From Methylobacterium sp. WL1 (GTDB taxonomy: Bacteria > Pseudomonadota > Alphaproteobacteria > Rhizobiales > Beijerinckiaceae), in the NCBI RefSeq assembly GCF_008000895.1, contig NZ_CP042823.1:1302001-1366000 (forward strand): a stretch of DNA of 64,000 nucleotides, given 5' to 3'. Positions 37,022-45,322 of this stretch are shown here, piece by piece (positions within the stretch are counted from its first letter, which is position 1; every line of letters starts with the position of its first letter). A model generated the notes under the pieces. The model had not been told where the DNA came from and did not search any database. It was given only the letters and a program-made list of their open reading frames with translations. Made by a program: the position numbers and the translations under genes.

Positions 37022-37258
37022 TCAGGCGACCGGCGGCTCCAGCAGCCGGTGCAGGTGGACCACGAAGTAGCGCGTCTGCGCGCTGTCGACGGTAGCCTGT
37101 GCCTTGGCCCGCCAGGCGGCCTGCGCGGTGGCGTAGTCCGGGAAGATGCCGATGATGTCGAGGCCCTTGATGTCCCGGAACCGGACGCCGTCGAGGTCCT
37201 GCAACTCACCACCGAAGACCAGATGGAGCTTCTGATCGTTATCGATCGCCGTCGCCAT
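37022..37258 (-). CDS. DUF4170 domain protein
   Basis: This 78-residue protein has the alphaproteobacterial DUF4170 pattern. It shows KLHLVFGGELQDLDGVRFRD, then IKGLDIIGIFPDYATAQAAW, and a closing TRYFVVHLHRLLEP. The ATG has AGGAGAGG just upstream. It is typically a single gene of unknown function in Hyphomicrobiales. It is cytoplasmic, with no membrane segment. Confidence 0.85.
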   Translation of the reverse strand: MATAIDNDQKLHLVFGGELQDLDGVRFRDIKGLDIIGIFPDYATAQAAWRAKAQATVDSAQTRYFVVHLHRLLEPPVA

Positions 37259-37481
37259 GACCTCTCCTCTCGATGTCCCGCCCGCGGCGCTCGCAGATGG
37301 CAGCCGCTCGGTCAAGCCCGAATGTCCGTCCCCGCCCCATCACACAACCGGGAGCTGGCGTGCCCCGGGACGGCACCATCGCCGGTTCCCGACCCGGCCT
37401 CCACTGGGAGCCGCTGACGGAACCCGGGCGCGGCGACGCGGCAGGTACGAAACCGGCCCGCGTCCATGCTAGGGGCGAGGC

Positions 37482-37910
37482 ATGACACGCATGCTACTCC
37501 GCGTCGCCGCCCTCGCGCTCGGGCTCTGCGCCGTGCCGGCGCTGGGACAGCCGGCGGCCAAGGCGCCGGCTCGCGCGGGCCAAGATCGGACTGGGCACGG
37601 CAAGGCCGCCTCGGACAGGAAGAATGCCGGGCCAGCGGGCGGACAGGTGATCGGCTGCCCGTCCCTGGCGAACTACCGGATGCTGATGCACGACGGCGCC
37701 CCCGCGGCGGCGGCCGTGCTGGCCGACCCCAAGGCGGACCATCTCGGCTGCACCCTGATGTCGCGCGCCGACATCACCGGCCTGGCCGACCGGGTGTCCC
37801 TGGGTGGGCGGAACTACGAGTGCGCCGGCGTGCCGGGGACCACGGCCTGCCACTGGATGGAGGCGGGGGCGGCCGGTCGCCCCGCTCCGGCGAGCCCGGC
37901 GGGGCGCTGA
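37482..37910 (+). CDS. Small exported Cys-containing protein, unknown
   Basis: This 142-residue protein has an export signal (LLRVAALALGLCAVPALGQP, cut near residue 22). A disordered Ala/Lys linker leads to a domain with four Cys (IGCPSLANYRMLM, LGCTLMSRADITGL, YECAGVPGTTACHWM). These probably form two disulfides in the periplasm. I recognise no family. It stands alone, and the gap to its neighbours shows no further genes. Confidence 0.65.
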   Translation: MTRMLLRVAALALGLCAVPALGQPAAKAPARAGQDRTGHGKAASDRKNAGPAGGQVIGCPSLANYRMLMHDGAPAAAAVLADPKADHLGCTLMSRADITGLADRVSLGGRNYECAGVPGTTACHWMEAGAAGRPAPASPAGR

Positions 37911-37919
37911 CCGGCCGCC

Positions 37920-38288
37920 TCAGCGCAGATGACCGCTCGCGCGAAGGTCCCGCTCGACGGCCTCGTGGACAGTCTGGAGAGGGTTGTCGTTGATGGCGGC
38001 CGGCGGGTGCAGCGGCTTCATCGGGCCGGGCCGCGGATCGTGGTCGAGCCGGATCGCGGGCGCGTCGGCCGCACACGACGGCCACCGGGCGGCGAGCCTG
38101 CGCAGGGCCGCCTGGGCGCCCGGCGGGAGGAGCGGAAGGACCTTGTCGATCATGGCATGCGGGACGGTGCGGACCAGCGCGGGAGAACCCGGCGCGTCGG
38201 GCGGGCCCCCGGGGAAACGGGCCGGCGGATCCGCCGTTCCGTTTTCGAGCCGGACGGGGCGATTCGGGTTGGGGGACCGGCGCCTCAT
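37920..38288 (-). CDS. Hypothetical protein coupled to the membrane protein upstream
   Basis: This is a 122-residue reading frame. Its ATG overlaps the stop of the 38285-38833 gene (ATGA), an arrangement typical of translational coupling. The N-terminal half is Pro/Arg-rich and unlikely to fold. The C-terminal half (MIDKVLPLLPPGAQAALRRL, then HPPAAINDNPLQTVHEAVER) looks more protein-like. An internal start is possible. Evidence is only overlap and codon pattern. Confidence 0.35.
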   Translation of the reverse strand: MRRRSPNPNRPVRLENGTADPPARFPGGPPDAPGSPALVRTVPHAMIDKVLPLLPPGAQAALRRLAARWPSCAADAPAIRLDHDPRPGPMKPLHPPAAINDNPLQTVHEAVERDLRASGHLR

Positions 38289-38833
38289 CGGCGGCCCGGG
38301 CCGAGGCGCGACAGGTCGGGCAGGAACGCGGGATCGGTCAGGGCGGCGGCCAGCACCGCGAGCAGCCCGAGATGCAGGCCCGCCGCGAGCGGGAGGCCCT
38401 GGACCGACCAGAGCCCGATCGCGCCCGCCGCCATGAGCGGCGGCCCGACGACGTAGATCGGCGTGCGCCATGGGCCGGCGGGCCGGGCGAGGCGCCAGAA
38501 GCAGCCCACGAAGGCCGCCAGCGCGAAGCCACCCTTCATCAATGCCATGAAGCGGAGCACCCGCACGAGATCGGGATCGACGGCCGTGCCGGGCCCCCGC
38601 GCCGCGATGGCGGCGGCGCCCAGGACGGCCAGGGCCGTCAGCAGGCCGAGCAGGCCCCGCGCGCGGCCGGAGGCGAAATCGAGGATTTGGTCGGCCGCAG
38701 CCGGTCGGCCGACCCGTTCTCCGGCCGTATCCCGGACGGCGGATCCCGGCCCGAACCAACGGTCCCCGCGTCCGCGGGGACGTGTTCCGAACGCCGGCAG
38801 CCAGCGTTCGGGACGATGCTCCAGGCCCTGCAT
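38285..38833 (-). CDS. Small integral membrane protein, unknown
   Basis: This 182-residue protein has four predicted membrane helices: [59 protein letters not shown] and AAGLHLGLLAVLAAALT. They follow a soluble N-terminal 60 residues. No family is recognised. The ATG at 38833 has GGAGGAGA upstream. The stop overlaps a downstream reading frame. Confidence 0.6.
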   Translation of the reverse strand: MQGLEHRPERWLPAFGTRPRGRGDRWFGPGSAVRDTAGERVGRPAAADQILDFASGRARGLLGLLTALAVLGAAAIAARGPGTAVDPDLVRVLRFMALMKGGFALAAFVGCFWRLARPAGPWRTPIYVVGPPLMAAGAIGLWSVQGLPLAAGLHLGLLAVLAAALTDPAFLPDLSRLGPGRR

Positions 38834-38919
38834 CGCAGTCTCCTCCAGGGCGCACGGCCGGCTGGGCGATTCCGGGACCGGGTTCTCGGTCCGGGCGCAT
38901 CCGCCCCCGCGCATTTCGC

Positions 38920-39900
38920 TCAGAAGTCGTATAACCGCTTTGGATTCTCGACAAGGATCCTGTCACGGGTGGCGCGCTCGGGCACCCAGGTGGCGAGCAG
39001 GTCGAGCAGGCGGCCGTCATCGATGTCCTGCGCGGGCGCGAGGTCCGTGGGCTTGCGGCCGGGCTTGGGCGTGCTGTCCGGATGCGGCCAGTCGCTGCCC
39101 CAGACCAGCCGCTCCGGGTTCGCCGCCACGAGGGCCCGGGCCAGCGGGGCCACGTCGGGATAGTCGGGCGCCCGGGTCGAGGCGCGGTAGGCGCCCGACA
39201 GCTTCACCCAGGCCTTTCCACCGCGCACGAGGTCGAGCACGTCGCCGAAGCCCGGCTGGTCGGGGCCGAGGGCCGCCTGCGCGCCGGCGAAGTGGTCGAA
39301 CACCACCGGCACCGGCAGGGCGGCCAGCTGCGGCTTCAGCGGGCCGATCACCGACAGGCGGGCATAGACCTGGAGGTGCCAGGGCCGCTGCCCGATCTGC
39401 TGGACGGCGCTCTCCAGAGCCTTGGCCGAGGCCGCCGGATCGAACACGCCGGCCTGCTCCAGGTTGACCCGGATCCCGCGGATGCCGGCTTGGGCCAGCG
39501 CGTCGAGCTCGGCCGGGGTGGTCCCGGGCCCGATCACCGCAACGCCGCGGGCGCGCTTCGGGCCGAGCAGGCGCAGTCCGTCGAGGGTGGCGGCGTTGTC
39601 GGTGCCGTAGACGCTGGGCGTCACGATCACGACCCGGTCGAGCTTGAGCGCGTGCTGGAGCGCGAGCAGGCTCTCGGGCGGATCGACCGGCGGGGTGTAG
39701 CCGCGCCCCGCCCAGAACGGGAACCTGGCCGGATCGGGGATGACGTGGACGTGGCAGTCGCAGGCCCCCGGTGGGACCTCGAACGAGACCGGGCTCCTGG
39801 CGGTCGGCGCGGTGGCCTGTCCCGCGGCCCGGGCCGCCGTGTCGGTCAGGGCGAGGCCGTTGGCGAGGGCGAGGGCGAGCGTTTGCCGGCGTGACAGCAT
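38920..39900 (-). CDS. Exported amidohydrolase (amidohydrolase 2, TIM-barrel)
   Basis: This 326-residue protein has a twin-arginine-like signal (SRRQTLALALANGLALTDTA). The metal-dependent hydrolase pattern begins at CDCHVHVIPDPARFPFWAGR (HXH motif). It continues VVFDHFAGAQAALG (later His), and AWVKLSGAYRAS with LVWGSDWPHPDSTP (the catalytic Asp and final His). This is the PF04909 family, including gluconolactone, 2-pyrone-4,6-dicarboxylate and other cyclic-acid hydrolases. The substrate is unknown. The signal places it in the periplasm, unusual for this family. AGGAGAC precedes the ATG. It is an orphan gene here. Confidence 0.82.
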   Translation of the reverse strand: MLSRRQTLALALANGLALTDTAARAAGQATAPTARSPVSFEVPPGACDCHVHVIPDPARFPFWAGRGYTPPVDPPESLLALQHALKLDRVVIVTPSVYGTDNAATLDGLRLLGPKRARGVAVIGPGTTPAELDALAQAGIRGIRVNLEQAGVFDPAASAKALESAVQQIGQRPWHLQVYARLSVIGPLKPQLAALPVPVVFDHFAGAQAALGPDQPGFGDVLDLVRGGKAWVKLSGAYRASTRAPDYPDVAPLARALVAANPERLVWGSDWPHPDSTPKPGRKPTDLAPAQDIDDGRLLDLLATWVPERATRDRILVENPKRLYDF

Positions 39901-40148
39901 GGCGGGTCTCCTCCGGATTTTTGGGCGAACTTCTGCGAGCGCCTCATCCGGATCGGACCACCCTGGCGCGAGTCGCGCAAGCCGGTCCGGTGTCAAAGAG
40001 CCCGCGACGACCGCCGACAGGGACGGGAGCGCAGGCGCTTGGGCGCAGCGTCGAGCGCAGCCACGGTGACGGCGGCCCTGACCGCGATCGCAGCGGACGA
40101 TCGCCGATCCGCGCGCCGGTGGGCGGCGGAGTTTCGCGGAAGCGGATT

Positions 40149-40241
40149 TGGCGGAAGCGGATGGGAATCGAACCCACCGTACGCTGTTGGCGTACCACTG
40201 GTTTTGAAGACCAGGGGGGCCACCAGACCCCGTTCGCCTCC
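40149..40241 (-). tRNA. selC: tRNA-Sec (anticodon TCA)
   Basis: This 93-nt tRNA on the minus strand has the anticodon TCA (complement of 40205-40207) in the loop CTTCAAA. The acceptor stem pairs GGAGGCG with CGCTTCC, and the 3' CCA is encoded (40149-40151). The long variable arm (GTACGCCAACAGCGTAC) and extra length over normal tRNAs are diagnostic of selenocysteine tRNA. Its presence means the genome should also encode SelA, SelB, SelD and at least one selenoprotein, probably formate dehydrogenase. None of these is in this window. Confidence 0.93.
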
Positions 40242-40371
40242 GAGGGCGGGGGTACGGGCCACTTCCGGCGGGGTCAAGCAGGATGCTCTGCGGCGGAATG
40301 GATCACCGGTCGCCGCCCTGACGCCGCGATTCGTATTAATTCCGCCACACTGTTGTGGCCCTGCACCAGTC

Positions 40372-42867
40372 ATGCCGTTCCTGCGACGCTCAAAGCCTGT
40401 GGAAGGCCCTGCGCCGGCCCCCGAGGGGGCTGCACCGTCGTCCGCTGAGCCGCCGGGCGAGGGGGCAGGCGATTGGGCGGGCGAGGATACCGCGGGGGAT
40501 GCGGGCCAAGAGACCGCATCCCAAGAAGCGGCATCCCAAGCAGCATCCCAGGAGACCACACCGGATTCGCCGCAGTCCCAGGAGCTGAGCACGCCGCTCG
40601 CGGAATCGCTGCGGCCCGGGCCGCGCGGGCCGGGCTGGATCGGCGCCGCCGTGGTGGTGACCGCGCTGATCTCGGCGCTGGCGACCTTCCTGATCCTGGC
40701 CGGGGTGATCCGGGTGACCCCGACGCCGGCCTACGGCGTCACGCTGCTCGGCATCAACGCCGTCCTGGTGCTCGGGCTGGTCTTCGTCATCGCCTGGGAG
40801 GCGCGGGTCTTCCTGCACGCCCGCAAGGCCAACGCTGCGGTGGCCCGGCTGCACTCGCGCATCGTCGGCCTGTTCTCGCTGATCGCGATCCTGCCCACCG
40901 TGCTGCTGGCCGTGGTGGCGTCGGTGACCATCGACCGGGGCCTGTCGCTCGGCTTCACCGACCGGGTCCGCGACGTGGTGCTCAAATCCGTCGAGGTGGC
41001 CGACGCCTACCAGGAGAACCAGTGCCAGTCGCTCGCCCGGGAGATCCGCATCCTGGTGGACGACCTGACCCGGGCGCGCCCGAACTTCGACCGGGACCGG
41101 GCCTGGTTCGAGAACTTCCTGACCACGCGGGCGACCAATCTCGGCCTGCCGGTGGCGCAGATCATGCGCGGGCCCACCGACGTGGTCGCCCGGGCCAAGA
41201 TCGACGTGCTCAAGCAGGTGCGGCTGCCCTCGGCGGCGGCCTTCGAGGAGGCGGCGACATCGACCGACCCGATCTGCCTGCTGCCTTCGGAGGGCCGCGT
41301 CTTCGCCGCGCTCCTGCGGATGCCGGCCTACGACGACGCGGTGCTGATGGTGCAGCGGGAGGTCAGCCAGCTGGCCATCGAATTCCCGGGCGTCTCCCGA
41401 GCGGCGGCGGCCGAGTACCTGACCTACGATTCGCTCCGGCGCTCGATCCAGATCACCTTCGCGTCGGTGTTCCTGCTGATCGCCCTGATCGCGCTGCTGT
41501 CGGCGGTGTGGTTCGGGATGAACTTCGCCAACCGGTTCGTGGCGCCGATCCGGCGGCTGATCAACGCCGCCGACCAGGTCGCGTCCGGCAACTTCTACGC
41601 CCAGGTGCCGACCAAGAAGACCAGCGGCGACCTGGCCCATCTCGGCGAGGCGTTCAACAAGATGACGCAGGAGCTGCGCCGCCAGCATACCGGCCTGATC
41701 GCCGCCAACGACCTGATCGACACCCGCCGCCGCTTCACGGAGGCCGTTCTGTCGGGGGTCTCGCCCGGGGTGATCGGCCTCGACGCGGCGGGCTTCGTCA
41801 CCATCGCCAACCCGGCCGCCGAGCGGATGCTCGACCTGGAGAGCGAGACCCTGATCGGCCAGCCGCTGGCCCGCGCGGTGCCGGAGCTCGCCCCCGTGCT
41901 CGCCGAGAGCGAGAACCGCCCGCGCGCCCTCCAGCAGCAGCAACTCCAGCTCACCCGGTCGCGGGGCGAGCGCACCGTGACCGTGCGGGTCACGAGCGAG
42001 CAGGCCCAGGGGACGTCGCGCGGCTCGGTGGTGACCCTTGACGACATCACCGACCTCGTCCAGGCGCAGCGCAGCTCCGCCTGGGGCGACGTCGCCCGCC
42101 GCATCGCCCACGAGATCAAGAACCCCCTGACCCCGATCCAACTCTCCGCCGAGCGCATCCGGCGCAAGTACGGCAAGGTCATCACCGCCGACAAGGAGGT
42201 GTTCGACCAGTGCACCGCCACGATCGTGCGCCAAGTGGACGAGATCAAGCGCATGGTCGACGAGTTCTCGGCCTTCGCCCGGATGCCGAAGCCGGCCATC
42301 GCGCCGAACGACCTCACTGAGATCGCCAAGCAGAACCTGTTCATGATGCGCGTGGCGCACCCGGACATCGATTTCGCGTTCTCGGCGCAGGGCGGGGCGG
42401 GCAACGCGGAGAAGATCGTGGCGGCCTTCGACATCAGGCTGCTCAGCCAGGTGATCACCAACATCCTGAAGAACGCCGTCGAGGCGGTGGCCGAGGTGCC
42501 GGCGGACGAGCTCGGCAAGGGCAAGATCGCGCTCGGTCTCGCGGTCGAGGACGGCTTCGCGGTCATCACGGTGACCGACAACGGCAAGGGTTTTCCGGTG
42601 GAGGGGCGCCAGCGGCTGCTCGAGCCCTACATGACCACACGCGAAGGTGGCACCGGGCTGGGACTTGCTATCGTCAGCAAGGTGCTTGAGGAGCACGGCG
42701 GCGGGATCGCGCTGAACGACAACCCCGCCGGCCGTGGCGGGCAGGTGCAGATGCGGGTCCCGCGCGAGCACGGGCCCGAGCCGTCCGGCCCCGAGACCAG
42801 CCCCGTCACGACAGAGGAGAAGGGCGCCGCACCGACGGCCCCCCGGATCGCGGAGATGCACGCATGA
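40372..42867 (+). CDS. ntrY: Nitrogen-regulation sensor histidine kinase NtrY
   Basis: This 831-residue inner-membrane kinase has an Ala/Glu/Ser-rich N-terminal region (about 1-75). Four helices follow, in WIGAAVVVTALISALATFLI, NAVLVLGLVFVIAWEARVF, FSLIAILPTVLLAVVASVTI and VFLLIALIALLSAVWFGMNF, with a periplasmic domain between helices 3 and 4. HAMP (NRFVAPIRRLINAADQVASG) and PAS (about 450-560) follow. The kinase core has H580 in RRIAHEIKNPLTPIQLSAER, NILKNAVEAVAE (N box), DNGKGFP and GGTGLGLAIVSKV. It phosphorylates NtrX, whose ATG overlaps its stop. It helps control nitrogen, redox and envelope responses in alphaproteobacteria. Confidence 0.95.
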   Translation: MPFLRRSKPVEGPAPAPEGAAPSSAEPPGEGAGDWAGEDTAGDAGQETASQEAASQAASQETTPDSPQSQELSTPLAESLRPGPRGPGWIGAAVVVTALISALATFLILAGVIRVTPTPAYGVTLLGINAVLVLGLVFVIAWEARVFLHARKANAAVARLHSRIVGLFSLIAILPTVLLAVVASVTIDRGLSLGFTDRVRDVVLKSVEVADAYQENQCQSLAREIRILVDDLTRARPNFDRDRAWFENFLTTRATNLGLPVAQIMRGPTDVVARAKIDVLKQVRLPSAAAFEEAATSTDPICLLPSEGRVFAALLRMPAYDDAVLMVQREVSQLAIEFPGVSRAAAAEYLTYDSLRRSIQITFASVFLLIALIALLSAVWFGMNFANRFVAPIRRLINAADQVASGNFYAQVPTKKTSGDLAHLGEAFNKMTQELRRQHTGLIAANDLIDTRRRFTEAVLSGVSPGVIGLDAAGFVTIANPAAERMLDLESETLIGQPLARAVPELAPVLAESENRPRALQQQQLQLTRSRGERTVTVRVTSEQAQGTSRGSVVTLDDITDLVQAQRSSAWGDVARRIAHEIKNPLTPIQLSAERIRRKYGKVITADKEVFDQCTATIVRQVDEIKRMVDEFSAFARMPKPAIAPNDLTEIAKQNLFMMRVAHPDIDFAFSAQGGAGNAEKIVAAFDIRLLSQVITNILKNAVEAVAEVPADELGKGKIALGLAVEDGFAVITVTDNGKGFPVEGRQRLLEPYMTTREGGTGLGLAIVSKVLEEHGGGIALNDNPAGRGGQVQMRVPREHGPEPSGPETSPVTTEEKGAAPTAPRIAEMHA

Positions 42868-44228
42868 GCGCCGATATCCTGATTGTCGACGACGAGGCCG
42901 ACATCCGCGACCTCGTGGCGGGCATCCTCGACGACGAGGGCCACCGCTGCCGCACGGCCGGAGGCTCCGACGAGGCGCTCGCCGCCATCGAGGCGCGCCG
43001 GCCCCACCTGGTGTTCCTGGACATCTGGCTGCAGGGCTCGCGCCTCGACGGCCTGCAGGTGCTCGACCTGATCAAGGCCGCCAATCCCGACCTGCCGGTG
43101 GTGATGATCTCGGGCCACGGCAACATCGAGACCGCGGTCTCGGCCATCAAAGCGGGGGCCTACGACTTCATCGAGAAGCCGTTCAAGGCCGACCGGCTGA
43201 TCCTGGTGGCCGAGCGGGCGCTGGAAGCCTCCCGGCTCCGGCGCGAGGTCCGCGACCTGACGGCGCGCTCCGGGAATCCCAACCGCATCGTCGGCGGCTC
43301 GCTGGCGATCAACCAGCTCCGCCAGACCATCGACCGGGTCGCGCCGACCAACGCCCGGGTGATGATCACCGGGGCGCTGGGCTCCGGCAAGGAACTCGCG
43401 GCGCGCAGCCTGCACAAGGCCTCGGCCCGCGCCAACGGCCCGTTCGTGCTGCTCAACGCGGCCGCGATCCTGCCCGAGACCATGGAGGCGGAGCTGTTCG
43501 GGGTCGAGGGCGAGTCCGGCCGGCGGGTCGGTGCCCTGGAGGAGGCCCATGGCGGCACCCTCTACCTCGACGAGGTCGCCGACATGCCGCGCGAGAGCCA
43601 GAACCGGATCCTGCGCGTCCTGGTCGACCAGAATTTCCAGCGCGTCGGCGGCACAACCCGGGTCCACGTGGATGTCCGGATCATCTCGTCCTCGTCGCGG
43701 GATCTGGCCGAGGAAATCGCCGCGGGCCGCTTCCGCGAGGACCTGTTCCACCGGCTCTCGGTGGTGCCGGTGCGCGTGCCGGCCCTGTCGGAGCGCCGGG
43801 AGGACGTGCCCGAGCTGATCCAGTTCTTCATGGACAACATCTCGTCCCAGACCGGCCTGCCCAAGCGCGTGATCGCCGAGGACGCGATGGCGGTGCTCCA
43901 GTCGCACAACTGGCCGGGCAACGTCCGCCAGCTCAAGAACAACGTCGAGCGGCTGATGATCCTGACCCAGGCCGACCCGGACCAGGAGGTCACCTCCGAG
44001 ATGCTGCCCTCCGAGATCGGCGCCCTGGTGCCGACCACCCCGGGGGGGGCAGGCGGCGAGAAGCTGATGAGCCTGGCCCTGCGCGAGGCGCGCGAGATCT
44101 TCGAGCGCGAGTACCTCGTGGCGCAGATCGCGCGGTTCTCGGGCAACATCTCGCGCACCGCCGAGTTCATCGGGATGGAGCGCTCGGCGCTGCACCGCAA
44201 GCTGAAGTCCCTGGGCATCGGCCCGTAG
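42864..44228 (+). CDS. ntrX: Nitrogen-regulation response regulator NtrX
   Basis: This 454-residue regulator starts inside the ntrY stop (ATGA). It has a receiver (DDEADIRDLV at 8-17; phospho-acceptor in VFLDIWLQG near residue 53; Lys in FIEKPF). An AAA+ domain shows a Walker A variant GALGSGKELAAR and Walker B GGTLYLDEVADMP. The GAFTGA loop that activates sigma-54 is replaced by ELFGVEGESGRRVGALEE, as is usual in alphaproteobacterial NtrX. The C-terminal Fis helix-turn-helix is ISRTAEFIGMERSALHRKLK. It probably acts as a sigma-70-type regulator rather than a sigma-54 activator. Confidence 0.94.
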   Translation: MSADILIVDDEADIRDLVAGILDDEGHRCRTAGGSDEALAAIEARRPHLVFLDIWLQGSRLDGLQVLDLIKAANPDLPVVMISGHGNIETAVSAIKAGAYDFIEKPFKADRLILVAERALEASRLRREVRDLTARSGNPNRIVGGSLAINQLRQTIDRVAPTNARVMITGALGSGKELAARSLHKASARANGPFVLLNAAAILPETMEAELFGVEGESGRRVGALEEAHGGTLYLDEVADMPRESQNRILRVLVDQNFQRVGGTTRVHVDVRIISSSSRDLAEEIAAGRFREDLFHRLSVVPVRVPALSERREDVPELIQFFMDNISSQTGLPKRVIAEDAMAVLQSHNWPGNVRQLKNNVERLMILTQADPDQEVTSEMLPSEIGALVPTTPGGAGGEKLMSLALREAREIFEREYLVAQIARFSGNISRTAEFIGMERSALHRKLKSLGIGP

Positions 44229-44355
44229 CACGCCGGGCCGAGAGGGGGCGGAGACGGGGGACGAACCGTGAAACTGACGCCGATCCGTCACGGATCGGGC
44301 GGAACGGGGCTTGCTTGCCCCCGGGCTTTCACGCCGTCATGCTGTAGACTCGGTC

Positions 44356-44384
44356 CGTGCGGGATGATCGGACGATCCCGCACG
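44356..44384. terminator. Strong hairpin between ntrX and hfq
   Basis: CGTGCGGGAT (44356-44365) and ATCCCGCACG (44375-44384) are perfect 10-bp arms around a 9-nt loop, 127 bp after the ntrX stop and 85 bp before hfq. No T-run follows, so it may be a terminator, an mRNA-stability element or part of the hfq leader. Confidence 0.45.
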
Positions 44385-44468
44385 TGACGGCCCCAACCAC
44401 GTGACAGATTCCGACGTCGCGTACCCAACCCGAGCCTTTCGCGCCGGGACAACAAAAAGGCAAAAAAG

Positions 44469-44720
44469 ATGGCGGGCGAACGCGCACAAAACCTTCAGGA
44501 CACGTTCCTCAATCATGTCCGCAAGAACAAGATCCCGCTGACCATCTTCCTCGTCAACGGCGTCAAGCTCCAGGGTGTGGTCACCTGGTTCGACAATTTC
44601 TGCGTGCTGCTGCGCCGGGACGGCCATTCGCAGCTCGTCTACAAGCACGCGATCTCCACGATCATGCCGGGCCACCCGGTGCAGCTGTTCGAGCCGGACG
44701 AGACCGCCGAGAAGGCGTGA
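44469..44720 (+). CDS. hfq: RNA chaperone Hfq
   Basis: This 83-residue Sm-like protein forms hexamers and pairs small RNAs with mRNAs. Seen: [20 protein letters not shown], the Sm1 part [20 protein letters not shown] and the Sm2 motif [10 protein letters not shown], including the Tyr-Lys-His that binds U-rich RNA on the proximal face. The C-terminal tail is short ([10 protein letters not shown]), typical of alphaproteobacteria. It lies between ntrX and hflX, the common alphaproteobacterial order, but without the usual trkA. The upstream leader of about 240 bp contains a hairpin. Confidence 0.97.
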   Translation: MAGERAQNLQDTFLNHVRKNKIPLTIFLVNGVKLQGVVTWFDNFCVLLRRDGHSQLVYKHAISTIMPGHPVQLFEPDETAEKA

Positions 44721-44895
44721 TTGTCTTGTGGGGGAGGGCGGCTTTGCCTGTCTTCCTCTGTGGACTTGCGGAGTAGGCTGGCGGATCGACAGATCGCGTT
44801 CCGGATCATGCCAAGGCTGGAGAGGGCGCCTAGAGCGCCCGCCGCCGACGTGGAGGCCGGTCCGGCGTAAGCGAGCGCGTTACATCAAGGCCTTA

Positions 44896-44932
44896 GAGCT
44901 GGCCCCGATCGCATTGTGATCGGGACCAGCTC
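44896..44932. repeat. Imperfect inverted repeat (GAGCTGG...CCAGCTC)
   Basis: GAGCTGGCCCCGATCGCA (44896-44913) pairs with TGTGATCGGGACCAGCTC (44915-44932) with few mismatches and almost no loop. Similar palindromic units recur in many Methylobacterium intergenic regions, as I recall. Here it lies downstream of hfq. Confidence 0.6.
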
Positions 44933-45200
44933 AAGCCCGGAGATGACAGGCGCCATTCCTCTCCCCTCTGCTCCTCTCCCCTCTGCGGGGATGGGCCGGC
45001 CGTCAGCCCGGCTCGGGTCGGGACGAAGTCCCGCAAGGGGGCAGCGCGACGGTTCGTGATTTCACGCCGGACACTGCCTTTCCGGAAGCGTTGCTTCCCT
45101 CTTCCGACCCGCTTCGCAGGCATCCCTCCTCCGCAGGCGGAGGACGAGGAACACGGAGTTCCCCGGTCGAACGGGCTCTCCGATCCCAACCTCTCGAATC

Positions 45201-45244
45201 CTGGCATCTTGAAGCCCGGCATCTTGAAGCCCGGCACCTTGGCC
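45201..45244. repeat. Direct 15-bp repeats upstream of hflX
   Basis: CTGGCATCTTGAAGC, CCGGCATCTTGAAGC and a third partial CCGGCACCTTGGCCC follow each other about 80 bp before the hflX ATG. They may be a small tandem expansion in the 5' leader. Confidence 0.65.
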
Positions 45245-45322
45245 CGGCCCCGCCCAATCCCCATCTCGAAAATCCGAATTCTCGAACGAAGCTGCCGGCG
45301 CGCGGGCGGCGTTAAAGGTTGC

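Larger units (their letters stand above)
44721..45322. other. Non-coding region between hfq and hflX with repeats
   Basis: No credible gene is visible in these 602 bp. They contain a 37-nt inverted repeat (44896-44932), a duplicated CTCCTCTCCCCTCTGC-type segment near 44957-44988, and near-direct 15-bp repeats at 45201-45244. Several short repeated elements in one spot suggest an intergenic repeat hotspot. Confidence 0.6.

Noticed and set aside
42864-44228. NtrC, the sigma-54 activator
   Set aside because: It lacks the GAFTGA loop and follows ntrY rather than ntrB, so NtrX is the better call.
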